A stretch of DNA of 64,000 nucleotides, from positions 538,001 to 602,000 of the forward strand of contig NZ_CP034118.1 in NCBI RefSeq assembly GCF_003856495.1, given 5' to 3'. Below, piece after piece: positions 8,091 through 17,459 of the stretch. Numbering within the stretch: the stretch's first letter is position 1; every line of letters starts with the position of its first letter. The stretch is from Staphylospora marina. Lineage in GTDB: Bacteria > Bacillota > Bacilli > Thermoactinomycetales > Thermoactinomycetaceae. The notes below the pieces were generated by a model that saw nothing but the letters and a program-made list of their open reading frames with translations, did not search any database and was not told the DNA's origin. Position numbers and translations under genes: made by a program.

Positions 8091-9068
8091 TCACTGTTTC
8101 AGCTCCGGCCCGATGCGGTCAATCCGGTTGGTCCAGATCCAGCCGGAAAATTCAGCCGGGATCCGTTCCAGATCTTCCACCCGGTCAAAGCCTTCCGAAA
8201 ATCCGCCGCCACCCGCCACCAGGATCACCCTTGTGTCACGCTCTTCCATGCGCTGGAGAAAGCGATTGGGCCATCCCCACAACCACGGGGCGATTTTTTC
8301 CGGGAGATGCAGCTGCGTGTGCGCGCAGGAATCGGGAACATATCCCGTCCAGCCAATGGCGATGTAGGGAATCAGGCATTCTTTCATCGTCTGTTTGGAC
8401 ATGACCCTGAGCTCCGGCATTTCCCGTTTCAAAGCTTCGATCGGCTGGTCTCCGCCGTATACCGCCAGATTCTCCAGGCGGGATTCGGGGAGCTTGGACA
8501 GGAATTCGGCCAGCATCTTCCCTTCGGCCGGGTCTTCGCTTTTCACGTGGATGAGAAGCGGCTGATCCGGAAATTCCCGGAACACTTCATCCAGTGACGG
8601 CATCATCCCGATTCCCTTGCCGCGGAAGGGAAAGGTCTTTCCGCCGTCCGCCGTGTACCCGTATCCGATGTCCAGCTTTTTCAGCTCCGCCATGGAATGC
8701 TCGCGGGTCACTCCCTTTCCGTTGGTGCGGCACTCCAGGACCCAGTCGTGAAACACCGCGAACGTTCCGTCCGTCGTGGGCTGCACGTCCAATTCCACCA
8801 GATCTGCCCCCGCTTCAAAAGCGGCTTTCATGGACGGAATGGTGTTTTCCAGATACGAATGTTCCGGAGGATGGATTCGCTCCGCCGTACAGGTGTCATT
8901 CTGCAGTCCTTCAAACGGGAACGTCTGGTGAACTCCCCGGTGCGCCAAAAGCCGCGGTTGGCCGGACGGCGCTTCCGTCAGCAGAGAGCTGTTGTTCACA
9001 TACACAATCGCCAGCAATGCAAGAGGGATCCACACCCGTTTTCGGTTCCAACGAAAATGTTTGAGCAA
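8091..9068 (-). CDS. membrane-anchored glycerophosphodiester phosphodiesterase family protein
   Basis: A GDPD domain is shown by LLAHRGVH, ENTIPSMKAAFEAGADLVELDVQ, TTDGTFAVFHDW, IHVKSED and the C-terminal WTNRIDRIG; the catalytic His of HRG, Glu/Asp of ELDV and His of FHDW are present. The family hydrolyses glycerophosphodiesters to sn-glycerol 3-phosphate and an alcohol. A TTG start at 9068 is chosen because GGAGG lies 8 bases upstream, giving a 325-residue protein that begins with a basic stretch and one membrane helix (IPLALLAIVYV), so the domain probably sits outside the membrane. Longer in-frame starts at 9203 and 9122 lack a binding site. Confidence 0.8.
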   Translation of the reverse strand: MLKHFRWNRKRVWIPLALLAIVYVNNSSLLTEAPSGQPRLLAHRGVHQTFPFEGLQNDTCTAERIHPPEHSYLENTIPSMKAAFEAGADLVELDVQPTTDGTFAVFHDWVLECRTNGKGVTREHSMAELKKLDIGYGYTADGGKTFPFRGKGIGMMPSLDEVFREFPDQPLLIHVKSEDPAEGKMLAEFLSKLPESRLENLAVYGGDQPIEALKREMPELRVMSKQTMKECLIPYIAIGWTGYVPDSCAHTQLHLPEKIAPWLWGWPNRFLQRMEERDTRVILVAGGGGFSEGFDRVEDLERIPAEFSGWIWTNRIDRIGPELKQ

Positions 9069-9237
9069 CCAGACCCCCTCCAAAATTTTTTTCAGCAATG
9101 AAACACTCTTCAAAGATATCATGATTTCGGACGGGGTGGAATGGGGAAGGCGAATTTTTGTTCGGTGTATCCCGATGAGTCCGGAGACGAGGGACTCCAT
9201 CAAGCGGGGTTTTCAAGTGACGGGAACCGGATCATGA

Positions 9238-9285
9238 ATATCCCCCTTCTTGCGGCAATCCTACACGCCGCGGGAAGGGGGATTT
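9238..9285. terminator. hairpin between GDPD and lipoprotein genes
   Basis: ATCCCCCTTC near 9239-9249 pairs with GAAGGGGGAT near 9275-9284, with an inner GCGGC/GCCGC extension. It lies just past the stop of the minus-strand lipoprotein gene; the T run is better on the plus strand. Confidence 0.5.
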
Positions 9286-9287
9286 TA

Positions 9288-9644
9288 TCATGGCTGGGTG
9301 ACCACAAACGTGATGGTTGTCGGCTTGGCCGGAGCGGTGATTTCCCGGACGCTGTTTCCGAATGTCACCTTGTATGCTTCCCCGGGAATCAAATTGGTGG
9401 TGACCGTGCCGTCTTTGGTGACTTGGATCATCGCTGGTACCACCTCTGCTTTCTTGTTGCGAACATTGTAAGAAAGTTCCCGTTGAATCGGGTTTCCTGC
9501 GGAATCAACGGCCACGAACGTGACTTGCACCGTTTGGGGTGAGGGCTCTGAGGATTTGGGTGCTGGCTCTGCGGACGGATGATTCATTCCACACGCTGTC
9601 AGGAAAAACGTACAGACAAAAACAAACATCTTCCGAATCCACAC
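9288..9644 (-). CDS. small lipoprotein with Ig-like/carboxypeptidase-regulatory-like C-terminal domain, unknown function
   Basis: The 118-residue product has a type II signal peptide (KMFVFVCTFFLTAC, lipobox LTAC) followed by a Ser/Pro/Ala-rich linker and a beta-rich domain (VQVTFVAVDSAGNPI, VTTNLIPGEAYKVTFG, TTITFVV). Such short domains resemble bacterial Ig-like folds. The start is a GTG at 9644 with AAAGGAG 9 bases upstream, which puts the signal peptide at the N-terminus; longer in-frame starts do not. Function is unknown; extracellular membrane attachment is well supported. Confidence 0.65.
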   Translation of the reverse strand: MWIRKMFVFVCTFFLTACGMNHPSAEPAPKSSEPSPQTVQVTFVAVDSAGNPIQRELSYNVRNKKAEVVPAMIQVTKDGTVTTNLIPGEAYKVTFGNSVREITAPAKPTTITFVVTQP

Positions 9645-9714
9645 AGTGTACAACTCCTTTGTGTTTGTCGACAAGAACATGGAGTCAAACAACACAAATT
9701 CACCGAGGAAGACA

Positions 9715-9842
9715 TGGAAAAGATCCGAAACATGGGCCCTTACACTTCCGTGGGCAGCGATGGTTCCATCGTTTCAATCGAAGAACAGCAGGAATTTATC
9801 GAGAAACACTCCCTGCAACTGAAAGGAAGCGGGGATGAATGA
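9715..9842 (+). CDS. possible small acidic protein
   Basis: A 42-residue ORF (MEKIRNMGPYTSVGSDG, then a helical acidic tail) starts at ATG 9715 with CGAGGAAG just upstream and is followed by a good hairpin at 9896. Its codon use and charge pattern look protein-like, and the frame stays open upstream. I recognise no family. It may be chance. Confidence 0.35.
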
Positions 9843-9895
9843 TTTGGTGTCCTGCACCCCGGCCAGTGATTGTACGGATTGCCGGTTTCAGTGAA

Positions 9896-9928
9896 ACAGG
9901 CTGTTGATCGAACGGACCAACAGCCTGT
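9896..9928. terminator. hairpin between the small ORF and the methyltransferase gene
   Basis: ACAGGCTGTTG (9896-9906) pairs with CAACAGCCTGT (9918-9928), an 11-bp perfect stem, with CTTGTTG after it. It lies between a plus-strand and a minus-strand 3' end. Confidence 0.65.
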
Positions 9929-9965
9929 CTTGTTGCAAGGGTCCAACAGAGAAGATGGATTCGTT

Positions 9966-10760
9966 TCAACGTTTCCGAAGCACCACGGTGGAGCAGATGT
10001 GAGGCAAATCCAGTGCCTGGCCGGCGTAATTCTGCTCCAGAAGTTTTTTCAGCTCCTCATCCACCCGGTTTCGCCCCTCCGGTGACATCGCGGCAAGATT
10101 GGACATGGACTGCACCTTGCCCCTCCATCCTTCATGGCTGAACGGAACCGTGTAAGCCGTTTCCCACGCATCGCTCATCCTGAATCCCGCTCTTTCCCAA
10201 TCATCAAACCATTCCGCAGGAAAACCGTGTTTTCGGGCTTTGGAGGTCGACAGGCTGCCGGGGCTTTTGAACTCCCCGTCCGGCGAATGCTTTGCGATGA
10301 TCTCCATGGTTTGTTTCAGCAAAGGGTGTTTGTCTGCCGCAAAGACGGAGTTGGAGACGACCAGCCAACCGCCCCGTTTCAGCAGGCGGTTCGCTTCTTG
10401 GGTGGCTCTCGTCCGGTCAAACCAGTGCCATGCCCGGAACGCGGTCACCGCGTCACAGGACGCATCCGGCAAACCGGTCTCTTCGGCGCATGCGTGAATG
10501 TACCGGATCTGCAAGCCGAAGGCAGCGTCGAGCTTCCTGGCTTCTTCCAGCATTTCTGCAGACGGATCCACCCCGGTCACCAGGCATCCCAGCATGGCCA
10601 TGTCCCGGCTGGAAAGCCCGGTTCCGCATCCCAGATCCACCACTTGGACTTTTTCGTCAAGGACACCGGTTCCCAACAAGCGATCAAACACCGATTCGGG
10701 AATGCCGTCTCGCCATTTGGCGTACACTTCGGCCACTTTGCCGAAATCGACACGTTTCAT
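9966..10760 (-). CDS. class I SAM-dependent methyltransferase
   Basis: The 264-residue protein contains VVDLGCGTGLSSRDMA (motif I), GVDPSAEML (motif II) and LLKRGGWLVV, the arrangement of type-11 methyltransferases. The AFRAWHWFD segment is common in the branch annotated as trans-aconitate-like or generic small-molecule methyltransferases. ATG 10760 is chosen because AAGGAGG is 6 bases upstream; 13 further in-frame codons upstream lack a site. It is divergent from the ankyrin gene array. The substrate is unknown. Confidence 0.75.
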   Translation of the reverse strand: MKRVDFGKVAEVYAKWRDGIPESVFDRLLGTGVLDEKVQVVDLGCGTGLSSRDMAMLGCLVTGVDPSAEMLEEARKLDAAFGLQIRYIHACAEETGLPDASCDAVTAFRAWHWFDRTRATQEANRLLKRGGWLVVSNSVFAADKHPLLKQTMEIIAKHSPDGEFKSPGSLSTSKARKHGFPAEWFDDWERAGFRMSDAWETAYTVPFSHEGWRGKVQSMSNLAAMSPEGRNRVDEELKKLLEQNYAGQALDLPHICSTVVLRKR

Positions 10761-10931
10761 GGAAAGCCTCCTTCTCACGATGATCGAAGGCCGGAACAAC
10801 AGGAGGGGATTCTTTTATATTCATTTTACATGAAGAATTGTTTATGTTCTGTCTTTTGGTGATCAAAGATTTTTATCAAGATGCCGGTGAATACGGAGGT
10901 CTTTGGAAGTTGGTTGGTTTTTGGTCGTATA

Positions 10932-10950
10932 TGGTTCATTTTATGAACCA
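10932..10950. promoter_or_regulatory. perfect inverted repeat upstream of the ankyrin gene array
   Basis: TGGTTCAT (10932-10939) and ATGAACCA (10943-10950) form an 8-bp perfect dyad with a 3-base spacer in the A+T-rich stretch before the first array gene. It could be an operator; no clear -35/-10 pair accompanies it. Confidence 0.35.
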
Positions 10951-11010
10951 AATCGTTTTCTTCTTCCGAATAAATAGGTACAACCAGTCATTCGGAGGGG
11001 ATCCAACAAC

Positions 11011-11610
11011 GTGGACGAAGAGTACGTTGCTTTTGAGGCTTGTCGGAACGGTGATTTGGAAACATTGAAGCAATTGTTGCGTGAACATCCCGAGTGGATT
11101 CACGCAAAGAACATTTCATCGAGCGGGAAAGAGAGGTTTGCCATCACGGCCCCGCATATCAAAGGAGTCGAGATCCGAAACATTGACGGTTTGTCTGTGA
11201 AAAGGCTCCTGACGGATGAGCGGATGAAAGGATATCACTCGCTGTTTTTTTCCCGGATGGCAGGCACTTGTGGGTCAACAGTTTCAGCGATATTACAAGA
11301 CCTGTCGTTGTGATGAACATCTGATCAGCTGTTTCCTCGAGGGATGTTGTGGGACGTCCGTATTCCCTTGGAAAAAAAGATCAACCGGAATAACTGTCCC
11401 AGGACCACGCGGATTTTGATGAACGGGAAGGAAACGGTTTGCCTGACTCTCGACGGCAGGTTGCTTTTTTATCAGGCTGACACGGGATCTTTGCTTCGGG
11501 AACTCCGGATGGACGGGGAAACGATTTTGGCCATCGGCCTTCATCCGGATGGGGACAAGCTGCGGGTGGCCACGGACCGGCAGATGCATCTGGTGGAGTG
11601 GAAGCAATGA
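11011..11610 (+). pseudogene. array copy A: remnant of an ankyrin/beta-propeller gene
   Basis: The GTG at 11011 (GGAGGGG upstream) begins a typical first ankyrin repeat (EACRNGDLETLKQLL, HPEWIHA). The sequence then jumps directly into propeller sequence homologous to the middle of the intact copies (FAITAPHIKGVEIRNIDGLS), so roughly 350 codons are missing. After a stop at 11313 and at least one frame change, the C-terminal blade resumes at about 11344 (LLRELRMDGET, AIGLHPDGDKLRVATD) and ends at 11610. It is most likely non-functional and marks the old end of the array. Confidence 0.8.
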
Positions 11611-11621
11611 ACGTAGCGATG

Positions 11622-11643
11622 CCTTCCGGCTTCGGCCGGGAGG
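11622..11643 (+). terminator. terminator-like spacer hairpin after array copy A
   Basis: CCTTCCGGC (11622-11630) pairs with GCCGGGAGG (11635-11643) around a TTCG tetraloop. It is homologous to the real terminator after the last copy but lacks the T run, so it may no longer terminate. Confidence 0.5.
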
Positions 11644-11675
11644 TGGTTTAATCTTGGATGGAGAGGAGATCATCC

Positions 11676-13536
11676 GTGACCATGGAGGAATTGTTTCAAG
11701 CCTGTGAGCTGGGAGACTTCAAGACTTTGAAGAGACTGTTGGAGAAAAATCCCGAGTGGCTTCACGCAACCCGAGGCAACGAAACGCTGCTTCATGTGGC
11801 ACCGACTCCGGAAATCGCTTCGTATCTTCTGGAACAAGGGATTCCGGTGGATGTGAGCGTCGATCCAAACAGCAGGTGGACGCCGGTAATGGGGGCGGTT
11901 CGGCGCTCAAACTGGGACACGGTACGTTTCCTGATCCAGAAAGGGGCGGATGTGTTCGTCCGGGATTCGCGAAAAATGGGGCTGTTGGAAGCAGCGATTG
12001 ACGATGGTCAATTCGATTTGGCCGAAGAACTGCTGGAGCGGGGAGTTCCGGTGGAAGTGGAAAGAGGGGCCGTGCCGGCTTTGAAATTGTCCGTTCAGAA
12101 GGGCCCGTTGACACTTACGCACCGGATACTGGAAAAAGTGACTGACAAGACCTTGATCGGTGAATCCTCCCTGAGAACAGCGATCAGGCGGGGGGGACTT
12201 GGAGGCGGTGCGATTGCTGCTGGAGGCGGGAGCGGACCGGAAATACGCGTTTTTCGAGGTAAGAGACTTATTACATTTATTGCCGTTTCCTGTCGCGAAA
12301 GAAATGTTTTTCTTGTTGCTCCGATCCGGTGCGCACATCATCGGTGAGAATCATCACAATATCCTGCACATCATGTCGTTTGCATCCGAAGATTGGATTC
12401 CGGTGATGAAAGAGATTCCCGGCTTTCAAGAGCTGGTCCGGATGAGAGATGACAACGGGAGATTGCCGCAGCACTTTGCCTCTTCCAAGAAGATGTATGA
12501 TTTTTTGGCAACGTCCGCCGGGTTCAAGGAAGATCGTCCGTTAGATGGTCCCGGAGAGTTGGGAGATATAGAGTCAGTCCGGCAGGTACTTCTTCATCCC
12601 AAGCGTGACGAGCTGATCATGGTCCACCCCGGAGACGGGCTCAGCCGTTGGTGTTACACTCCCCGTTTGGAGTGGGTGGGAGGAGTCATGACGAGTCACC
12701 ATGACATCCGATTGTCCCTCGCTCCGGACGGAAATGAATTCGTCATGTTGTCAAAGACGTTGTGGGGAGCGGAGTTGCGGCGGTTTGATGATTTGAAGGT
12801 TTCCCGTCGTTTGGAGGGGGATGGCTCTTGGTATTTTTTGAACGGAAACTGGGCGCCTGGCCAAGAGATGTTGATGATGACGACGAAATATGAGGACAGG
12901 TCGGAAAGAGGAGTGACCGGTGTTCGGTTGGATTCGGAGCAATTCAGCCACTTTACGATGGAAGAGCTGAAGATCAAGAGCAACGAGTGGGACGGGAACG
13001 CGATATCTCCTGAAGGGAAGAAGTGGGCGTTTGTAATCATCAGGGATGATTATTATTGCCTCAATGTCAGTCTGAATGTGGTCCCGTTTCCGTTCCGGGA
13101 AGGAGAGCGGACACGGTCCTGTTGTTTTCCGGTGGATGTCGAATCGATTCAAGAGGTACTTGGAATCGTGTTTCATCCGGATTCAGACCGCGTGTTTTTT
13201 TATTTCAATGCGGAAAACCGCTCCTTTGAGGAAGACCGCTTGATTGCCTGTTCCGTGTCAGAAAACCGGATTCTCTGGGATGTAACGATTCAATCGGGAG
13301 TCGACAGATTTTTGATCCCTTCCATTCGGTCATCCTGGCTTGTCGTCAAGGAGGAGGAGATCGTCTGTGCCACTCCGGAAGGAAAACTTCTTTTCCTGGA
13401 TGTGGAAACGGGTGATCTGTTGCGGGAAGTTCCGGTGGATGGGAAGCTTCTGGCCATCGGCCTTCATCCGGATGGGGACAAGCTCAGGGTGGCCACGGAT
13501 CGGCAGATGCATCTGGTGGAGTGGAATGGAGAATGA
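11676..13536 (+). pseudogene. array copy B: ankyrin/propeller gene frameshifted at a G7 tract
   Basis: Aligned with its sisters the gene starts at GTG 11676 (GGAGAGGAG upstream) and runs in frame through about five ankyrin repeats. At 12190-12196 a run of seven G shifts the frame; with six G the reading would continue as RRGDLEAVRLLLEAGADRK, as in the other copies. The second part is open from 12199 to the stop at 13536 and includes the propeller and the conserved C-terminus (AIGLHPDGDKLRVATD, then MHLVEW). As written the first frame stops at 12347. A single-base change in a homopolymer can be a true inactivation, phase variation or a sequencing error. About 619 residues if repaired. Confidence 0.8.
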
Positions 13537-13596
13537 ACGGATTCCTTCCGTGTTTCGGCCGGGAGGCGGTTCGTTCAGTTGGAGAGGAGTTCAACC

Positions 13597-15468
13597 ATGA
13601 CCGTAAAGGAATTGTTTCAAGTCTGTGAGCAGGGAGACCTCGTGATCCTGAAGACCCTGCTTGATAAGAATCCTGAGTGGATTCACGCAACTCGAAAAAG
13701 CTGGGATCAAGAAGAGACCTTGCTCCATGCAGCGCCGACTCCGGAAATCGCTTCGTATCTGCTGGACCAAGGGATTCCGGTGGATGTGAACATCAATCCA
13801 AACAACAGGTGGACACCGGTGCTGGGGGCAGCCTGGCGGCACAATTGGGACACGGTCCGCTTCCTGATCCAGAAAGGGGCGGATGTGTTCGTCCGGGATC
13901 ACAATAACAATGGGCTGTTGGAATTGTCGATATTCGACCGTCAATTCGACTTGGTCGAAGAATTGCTGAACCGGGGCGTTCCGGTGGATGTGAAAGGAGC
14001 TTTGAAATGGGCCGTTCAGAGAGGTCCGCTTAAGCTGATTCGCCGCATGCTGGAACAAGTGGCTGACGTGAATGCCGAAACCGCACTTGGTGCGTATCCC
14101 CTGAAATATGCGATCGAGCGGGGAGACGTGGAGATCGTGCGCTGTCTGCTGGAAGCGGGAGCAGATCCGAAACATGGTTTGTTTCAGGTGGGGGACTCTC
14201 AGAAGTATGGTGGAGTACCGTTTCCTGTTGCGAAAGAGCTCTTCTTCTTGTTGCTTCAATTCGGCGCACCCACCATCATCGAAACTCGCAACATTTTGCA
14301 CAACTTGGCGGGGGCATCCGAAGAATGGATCCCGGTAATGAAACAGATTCCCGGCTTTCATGAACTGGTTCGCATGAAGAGTCGTCATGGACGATTGCCG
14401 CAACATTGCGCTTCCAGCAAAAAGATGTTTGAGTTTCTGGCGGAGTCTTCAAGGGTCTTTGGCGATCGGCCGATCCATGCCCATCCAAAGCCGGATCCGG
14501 ATGAGCCGCCCGGGCAAATCATTCTTCTGCACCCCCGGCGGGATGAATTGGTGATCGCCCAACAGAGAGGTGTGCTCAGCCGCTGGCGGTACACTCCCCG
14601 ATTGGAGTGGGTGTGCGGGATTCAGACTGACCAGCACGACATCGAGGATCTGCTTCTCTCCCCGGATGGCGAATGGTTTGCCATGACTGCGCGGAAGGTG
14701 TTCGGAGTGGAATTGAGGCAGTTCGACGATTTGTCGGTCATTCGCACATTGAAAGGGGAAAAATCTTGCGCGTACGAAAAAGGCATGATCACCCCGGATG
14801 GCAGCACGCTGATTGTGGAATGGGGTGACGCCTGGAACTTCTCCTGGTTTCAGTGGAAATCGGGGAGAACCGGGTTTGCTTCGATGGAGGATTTGGGAAT
14901 CCGTGAAGGATTCAGAGGAGGAGACGTCCTTTCTCCCGACGGTGAAAAGTGGGCTTTTGTCGTAATGTCAGAGGATGAAGACGATTATGAAATGAGTCTG
15001 AATGTGATCCCGATGCCGTTTGATCAGAAGGGATGGAAAAAATCCTGTAAATTTGATTTGTATCCGGGATGGATTTATGCCGTACTGGGAACGGCGTTTC
15101 ATCCGGATTCGGATCGCGTGTTTTTTTATGTGAATGTGTCCGACTGGGTAGACGGACGAAGTGTGGTGGAAGACCGCCTGATCGCCTGTTCGGTGTCGGA
15201 GAACCGGATGTTGTGGAGCGTGACGCTTACTACCGGGATCGAAAGGGACGACGAAAAGCTCCCTGATACCTCTCGTCTGGTGGTCAAAGGGGACAAAATC
15301 GCCTGTGCCACCCCGGAAAGCAAGTTGTTTTTCCTGGATGTTCAAACGGGATCGGTGTTGCGGGAAGTTCCGGTGAACGGAAAGATTTTGGCCATCGGGC
15401 TTCATCCGGACGGGGACAAGCTGCGGGTGGCGACGGATGTCGAGATGCAGTTGGTGGATTGGGAGTAA
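13597..15468 (+). CDS. array copy C: ankyrin-repeat protein with C-terminal beta-propeller-like domain
   Basis: This intact copy has 623 residues, no signal peptide and no membrane helix, so it is predicted to be cytoplasmic. Residues 1-200 hold about six ankyrin-type repeats (for example DTVRFLIQKGADVFVRD and DVEIVRCLLEAGADPK); further helical repeats follow to about 300. From about 320 the chain shows blade-like beta repeats (LLLSPDGEWFAMTA, GTAFHPDSDRVFFY, AIGLHPDGDKLRVATD) like WD40 or YVTN propellers. ATG 13597 follows GGAGAGGAG. Ankyrin and propeller domains usually bind proteins. No enzymatic motif is visible and the role is unknown. Confidence 0.85.
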   Translation: MTVKELFQVCEQGDLVILKTLLDKNPEWIHATRKSWDQEETLLHAAPTPEIASYLLDQGIPVDVNINPNNRWTPVLGAAWRHNWDTVRFLIQKGADVFVRDHNNNGLLELSIFDRQFDLVEELLNRGVPVDVKGALKWAVQRGPLKLIRRMLEQVADVNAETALGAYPLKYAIERGDVEIVRCLLEAGADPKHGLFQVGDSQKYGGVPFPVAKELFFLLLQFGAPTIIETRNILHNLAGASEEWIPVMKQIPGFHELVRMKSRHGRLPQHCASSKKMFEFLAESSRVFGDRPIHAHPKPDPDEPPGQIILLHPRRDELVIAQQRGVLSRWRYTPRLEWVCGIQTDQHDIEDLLLSPDGEWFAMTARKVFGVELRQFDDLSVIRTLKGEKSCAYEKGMITPDGSTLIVEWGDAWNFSWFQWKSGRTGFASMEDLGIREGFRGGDVLSPDGEKWAFVVMSEDEDDYEMSLNVIPMPFDQKGWKKSCKFDLYPGWIYAVLGTAFHPDSDRVFFYVNVSDWVDGRSVVEDRLIACSVSENRMLWSVTLTTGIERDDEKLPDTSRLVVKGDKIACATPESKLFFLDVQTGSVLREVPVNGKILAIGLHPDGDKLRVATDVEMQLVDWE

Positions 15469-15481
15469 GGCGCGGACCCAT

Positions 15482-15505
15482 GCCTTCCGGTTTCGGCCGG
15501 GAGGC
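15482..15505 (+). terminator. terminator-like spacer hairpin between array copies C and D
   Basis: GCCTTCCGGT (15482-15491) pairs with GCCGGGAGGC (15496-15505), TTCG loop, followed by GGTTCTTTC rather than a clean T run. A more degenerate version sits between copies B and C near 13544-13567. Confidence 0.5.
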
Positions 15506-15534
15506 GGTTCTTTCAGTTGGAGAGGAGCTTAGCC

Positions 15535-17439
15535 ATGACCGTGAAAGAATTGTTCCAAGCCTGTGAACAAGGAGACTTCCAGACTCTGAAGATTTTGTTG
15601 GAGAAAAATCCGGAGTGGATTCATGCAACCTCCAAAAAAGAAATATGGGGAATGGAAACCCTGCTCCATGCAGCGCCGACTCCGGAAATCGCTTCGTATC
15701 TGCTGGACCTGGGGATTCCGGTGGATGTGAGCGTTGATCCGAACATCAGGTGGACACCGGTACTGGCAGCGGCCCGGCGGCAAAATTGGGACACGGTACG
15801 TTTCCTGATCCAAAGAGGGGCGGATGTGTTCGTCCGGGATTCGCGAAAAATGGGGCTGTTGGAAGCAGCGATTGACGATGGTCAATTCGATTTGGCCGAA
15901 GAACTGCTGGACCGGCTCGTTCCGGTGGAAGTGAAAGGAGTGCCGATGCCGGCGTTGGAATTGGCCTATCAAAAGGGACCGCTGCAGCTGATCCGCCGAA
16001 TGCTGGGAAGAATGGCTGACGTGAATGCCGATATCGCACTTGGTGAGTTTGCCCTGAAATATGCGATCGATCGGGGAGACGTGGAGATTGTGCGTTGTCT
16101 GCTGGAAGCGGGGACGGACCGGAAACGTGGTTTGTTTCATGTACGTGATCCTTATGACCGGGGAGAAATATCGTTTCATGTTGCAAAAGAGCTCTTTTTC
16201 TTGTTGCTCCAATCCGGTGCACCCACCATTATCGAAACTCGCAACATTTTGCATAACTTGGCGGGTGCATCCGAAGAATGGATCCCGGTGATGAAACAGA
16301 TTCCTGGCTTCCATGAACTGGTCCGGATGAGGGATCATCACGGGCGATTGCCGCAACACTACGCCTCCAGCAAAAAAATGTTTGAATTTCTGGCGAAGTC
16401 TTCGGGGATTTTTGGCGATCGGCCGATCCATGATCATTCCAAGCCGGATCCGGATGAGCCGCCCGGGCAAATCATCCTTCTTCACCCCTGGCGGGATGAA
16501 CTGGTGATCGCAGTGCAGGGAGGTGTGCTCAGTCATTGGCGATACACTCCCCGGCTGGAGTGGGTATGCGGAGTACAAACTGACCAGCACGACATTCATG
16601 ATTTGCTGCTTTCCCCGGATGGCGAATGGTTTGCCATGACCGCACGGAAGTTGTACGAAGTGCAGTTGAGGAGGTTCGACGATTTGTCGGTCATCCGCTC
16701 ATTGGAAGGGGAAGAACCTTGGACTTACAACAAAGGCATGATCACCCCGGATGGCGGGATGTTGATTGTGGAATGTAAAAATGGGGGGAATCTCGGTTAT
16801 ACCTGGTTTCAGTGGGAATCGGGGAAATCCGGTTATGCTTTGATGAATGAACTGGGAATACATGATGGATCCAGAGGAGGGGATCTCCTTTCTTCCGACG
16901 GGGAAAAGTGGGCTTTTGTCGTGATGGAGGAGGATGAAGACGAATATGAAATGAGCCTCAACGTGGTACCGACGCCGTTTGATCAGAAGGGATGGAAGAA
17001 ATCCTGTAGTTTCGATCTGTATCCTGCATGGATTATTGCCGTACTGGGAACGGCGTTTCATCCGGATTCAGACCGTGTATTTTTTTATTTGAATGTGTCC
17101 GATTGGAAAGACGGAAAAAGTATGTTGGAAGACCGCCTGATCGCCTGTTCGGTGTCGGAGAACCGGATGTTGTGGAGCGTGACGCTTACTACCGGGATCG
17201 CAAGGGACGACGAAAAGCTCCCCGACACCCCTCGTCTGGTGGTCAAAGGGGACAAAATCGCCTGTGCCACCCCGGAAAGCAAGTTGTTTTTCCTGGATGT
17301 TCAAACGGGATCGGTGTTGCGGGAAGTTCCGGTGAACGGAAAGATTTTGGCCATCGGGCTTCATCCGGACGGGGACAAGCTGCGGGTGGCGACGGATCGG
17401 AAGATGCATCTGGTGGAGTGGAAACCGGCCGGAGCCTGA
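15535..17439 (+). CDS. array copy D: ankyrin-repeat protein with C-terminal beta-propeller-like domain
   Basis: The intact 634-residue paralogue has the same architecture as copy C. Its third and fourth ankyrin repeats (GADVFVRDSRKMGLLEAAIDD) match copy B rather than its neighbours C and E. Its propeller middle (FDQKGWKKSC) matches copy C, and its last blade is nearly identical in DNA to copy C. The C-terminal five residues (after EWK) are read from a damaged spacer hairpin, so the usual stop has been lost. ATG 15535 follows GGAGAGGAG. It is predicted to be a cytoplasmic binding protein of unknown partner. Confidence 0.85.
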   Translation: MTVKELFQACEQGDFQTLKILLEKNPEWIHATSKKEIWGMETLLHAAPTPEIASYLLDLGIPVDVSVDPNIRWTPVLAAARRQNWDTVRFLIQRGADVFVRDSRKMGLLEAAIDDGQFDLAEELLDRLVPVEVKGVPMPALELAYQKGPLQLIRRMLGRMADVNADIALGEFALKYAIDRGDVEIVRCLLEAGTDRKRGLFHVRDPYDRGEISFHVAKELFFLLLQSGAPTIIETRNILHNLAGASEEWIPVMKQIPGFHELVRMRDHHGRLPQHYASSKKMFEFLAKSSGIFGDRPIHDHSKPDPDEPPGQIILLHPWRDELVIAVQGGVLSHWRYTPRLEWVCGVQTDQHDIHDLLLSPDGEWFAMTARKLYEVQLRRFDDLSVIRSLEGEEPWTYNKGMITPDGGMLIVECKNGGNLGYTWFQWESGKSGYALMNELGIHDGSRGGDLLSSDGEKWAFVVMEEDEDEYEMSLNVVPTPFDQKGWKKSCSFDLYPAWIIAVLGTAFHPDSDRVFFYLNVSDWKDGKSMLEDRLIACSVSENRMLWSVTLTTGIARDDEKLPDTPRLVVKGDKIACATPESKLFFLDVQTGSVLREVPVNGKILAIGLHPDGDKLRVATDRKMHLVEWKPAGA

Positions 17440-17459
17440 TGCTGGAGAGGAGATCAACC

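Noticed and set aside
17028-17459. Upstream extension of the copy E reading frame
   Set aside because: It is antiphase sequence inside copy D; all sister genes begin at MTVKELFQ with the same binding site.
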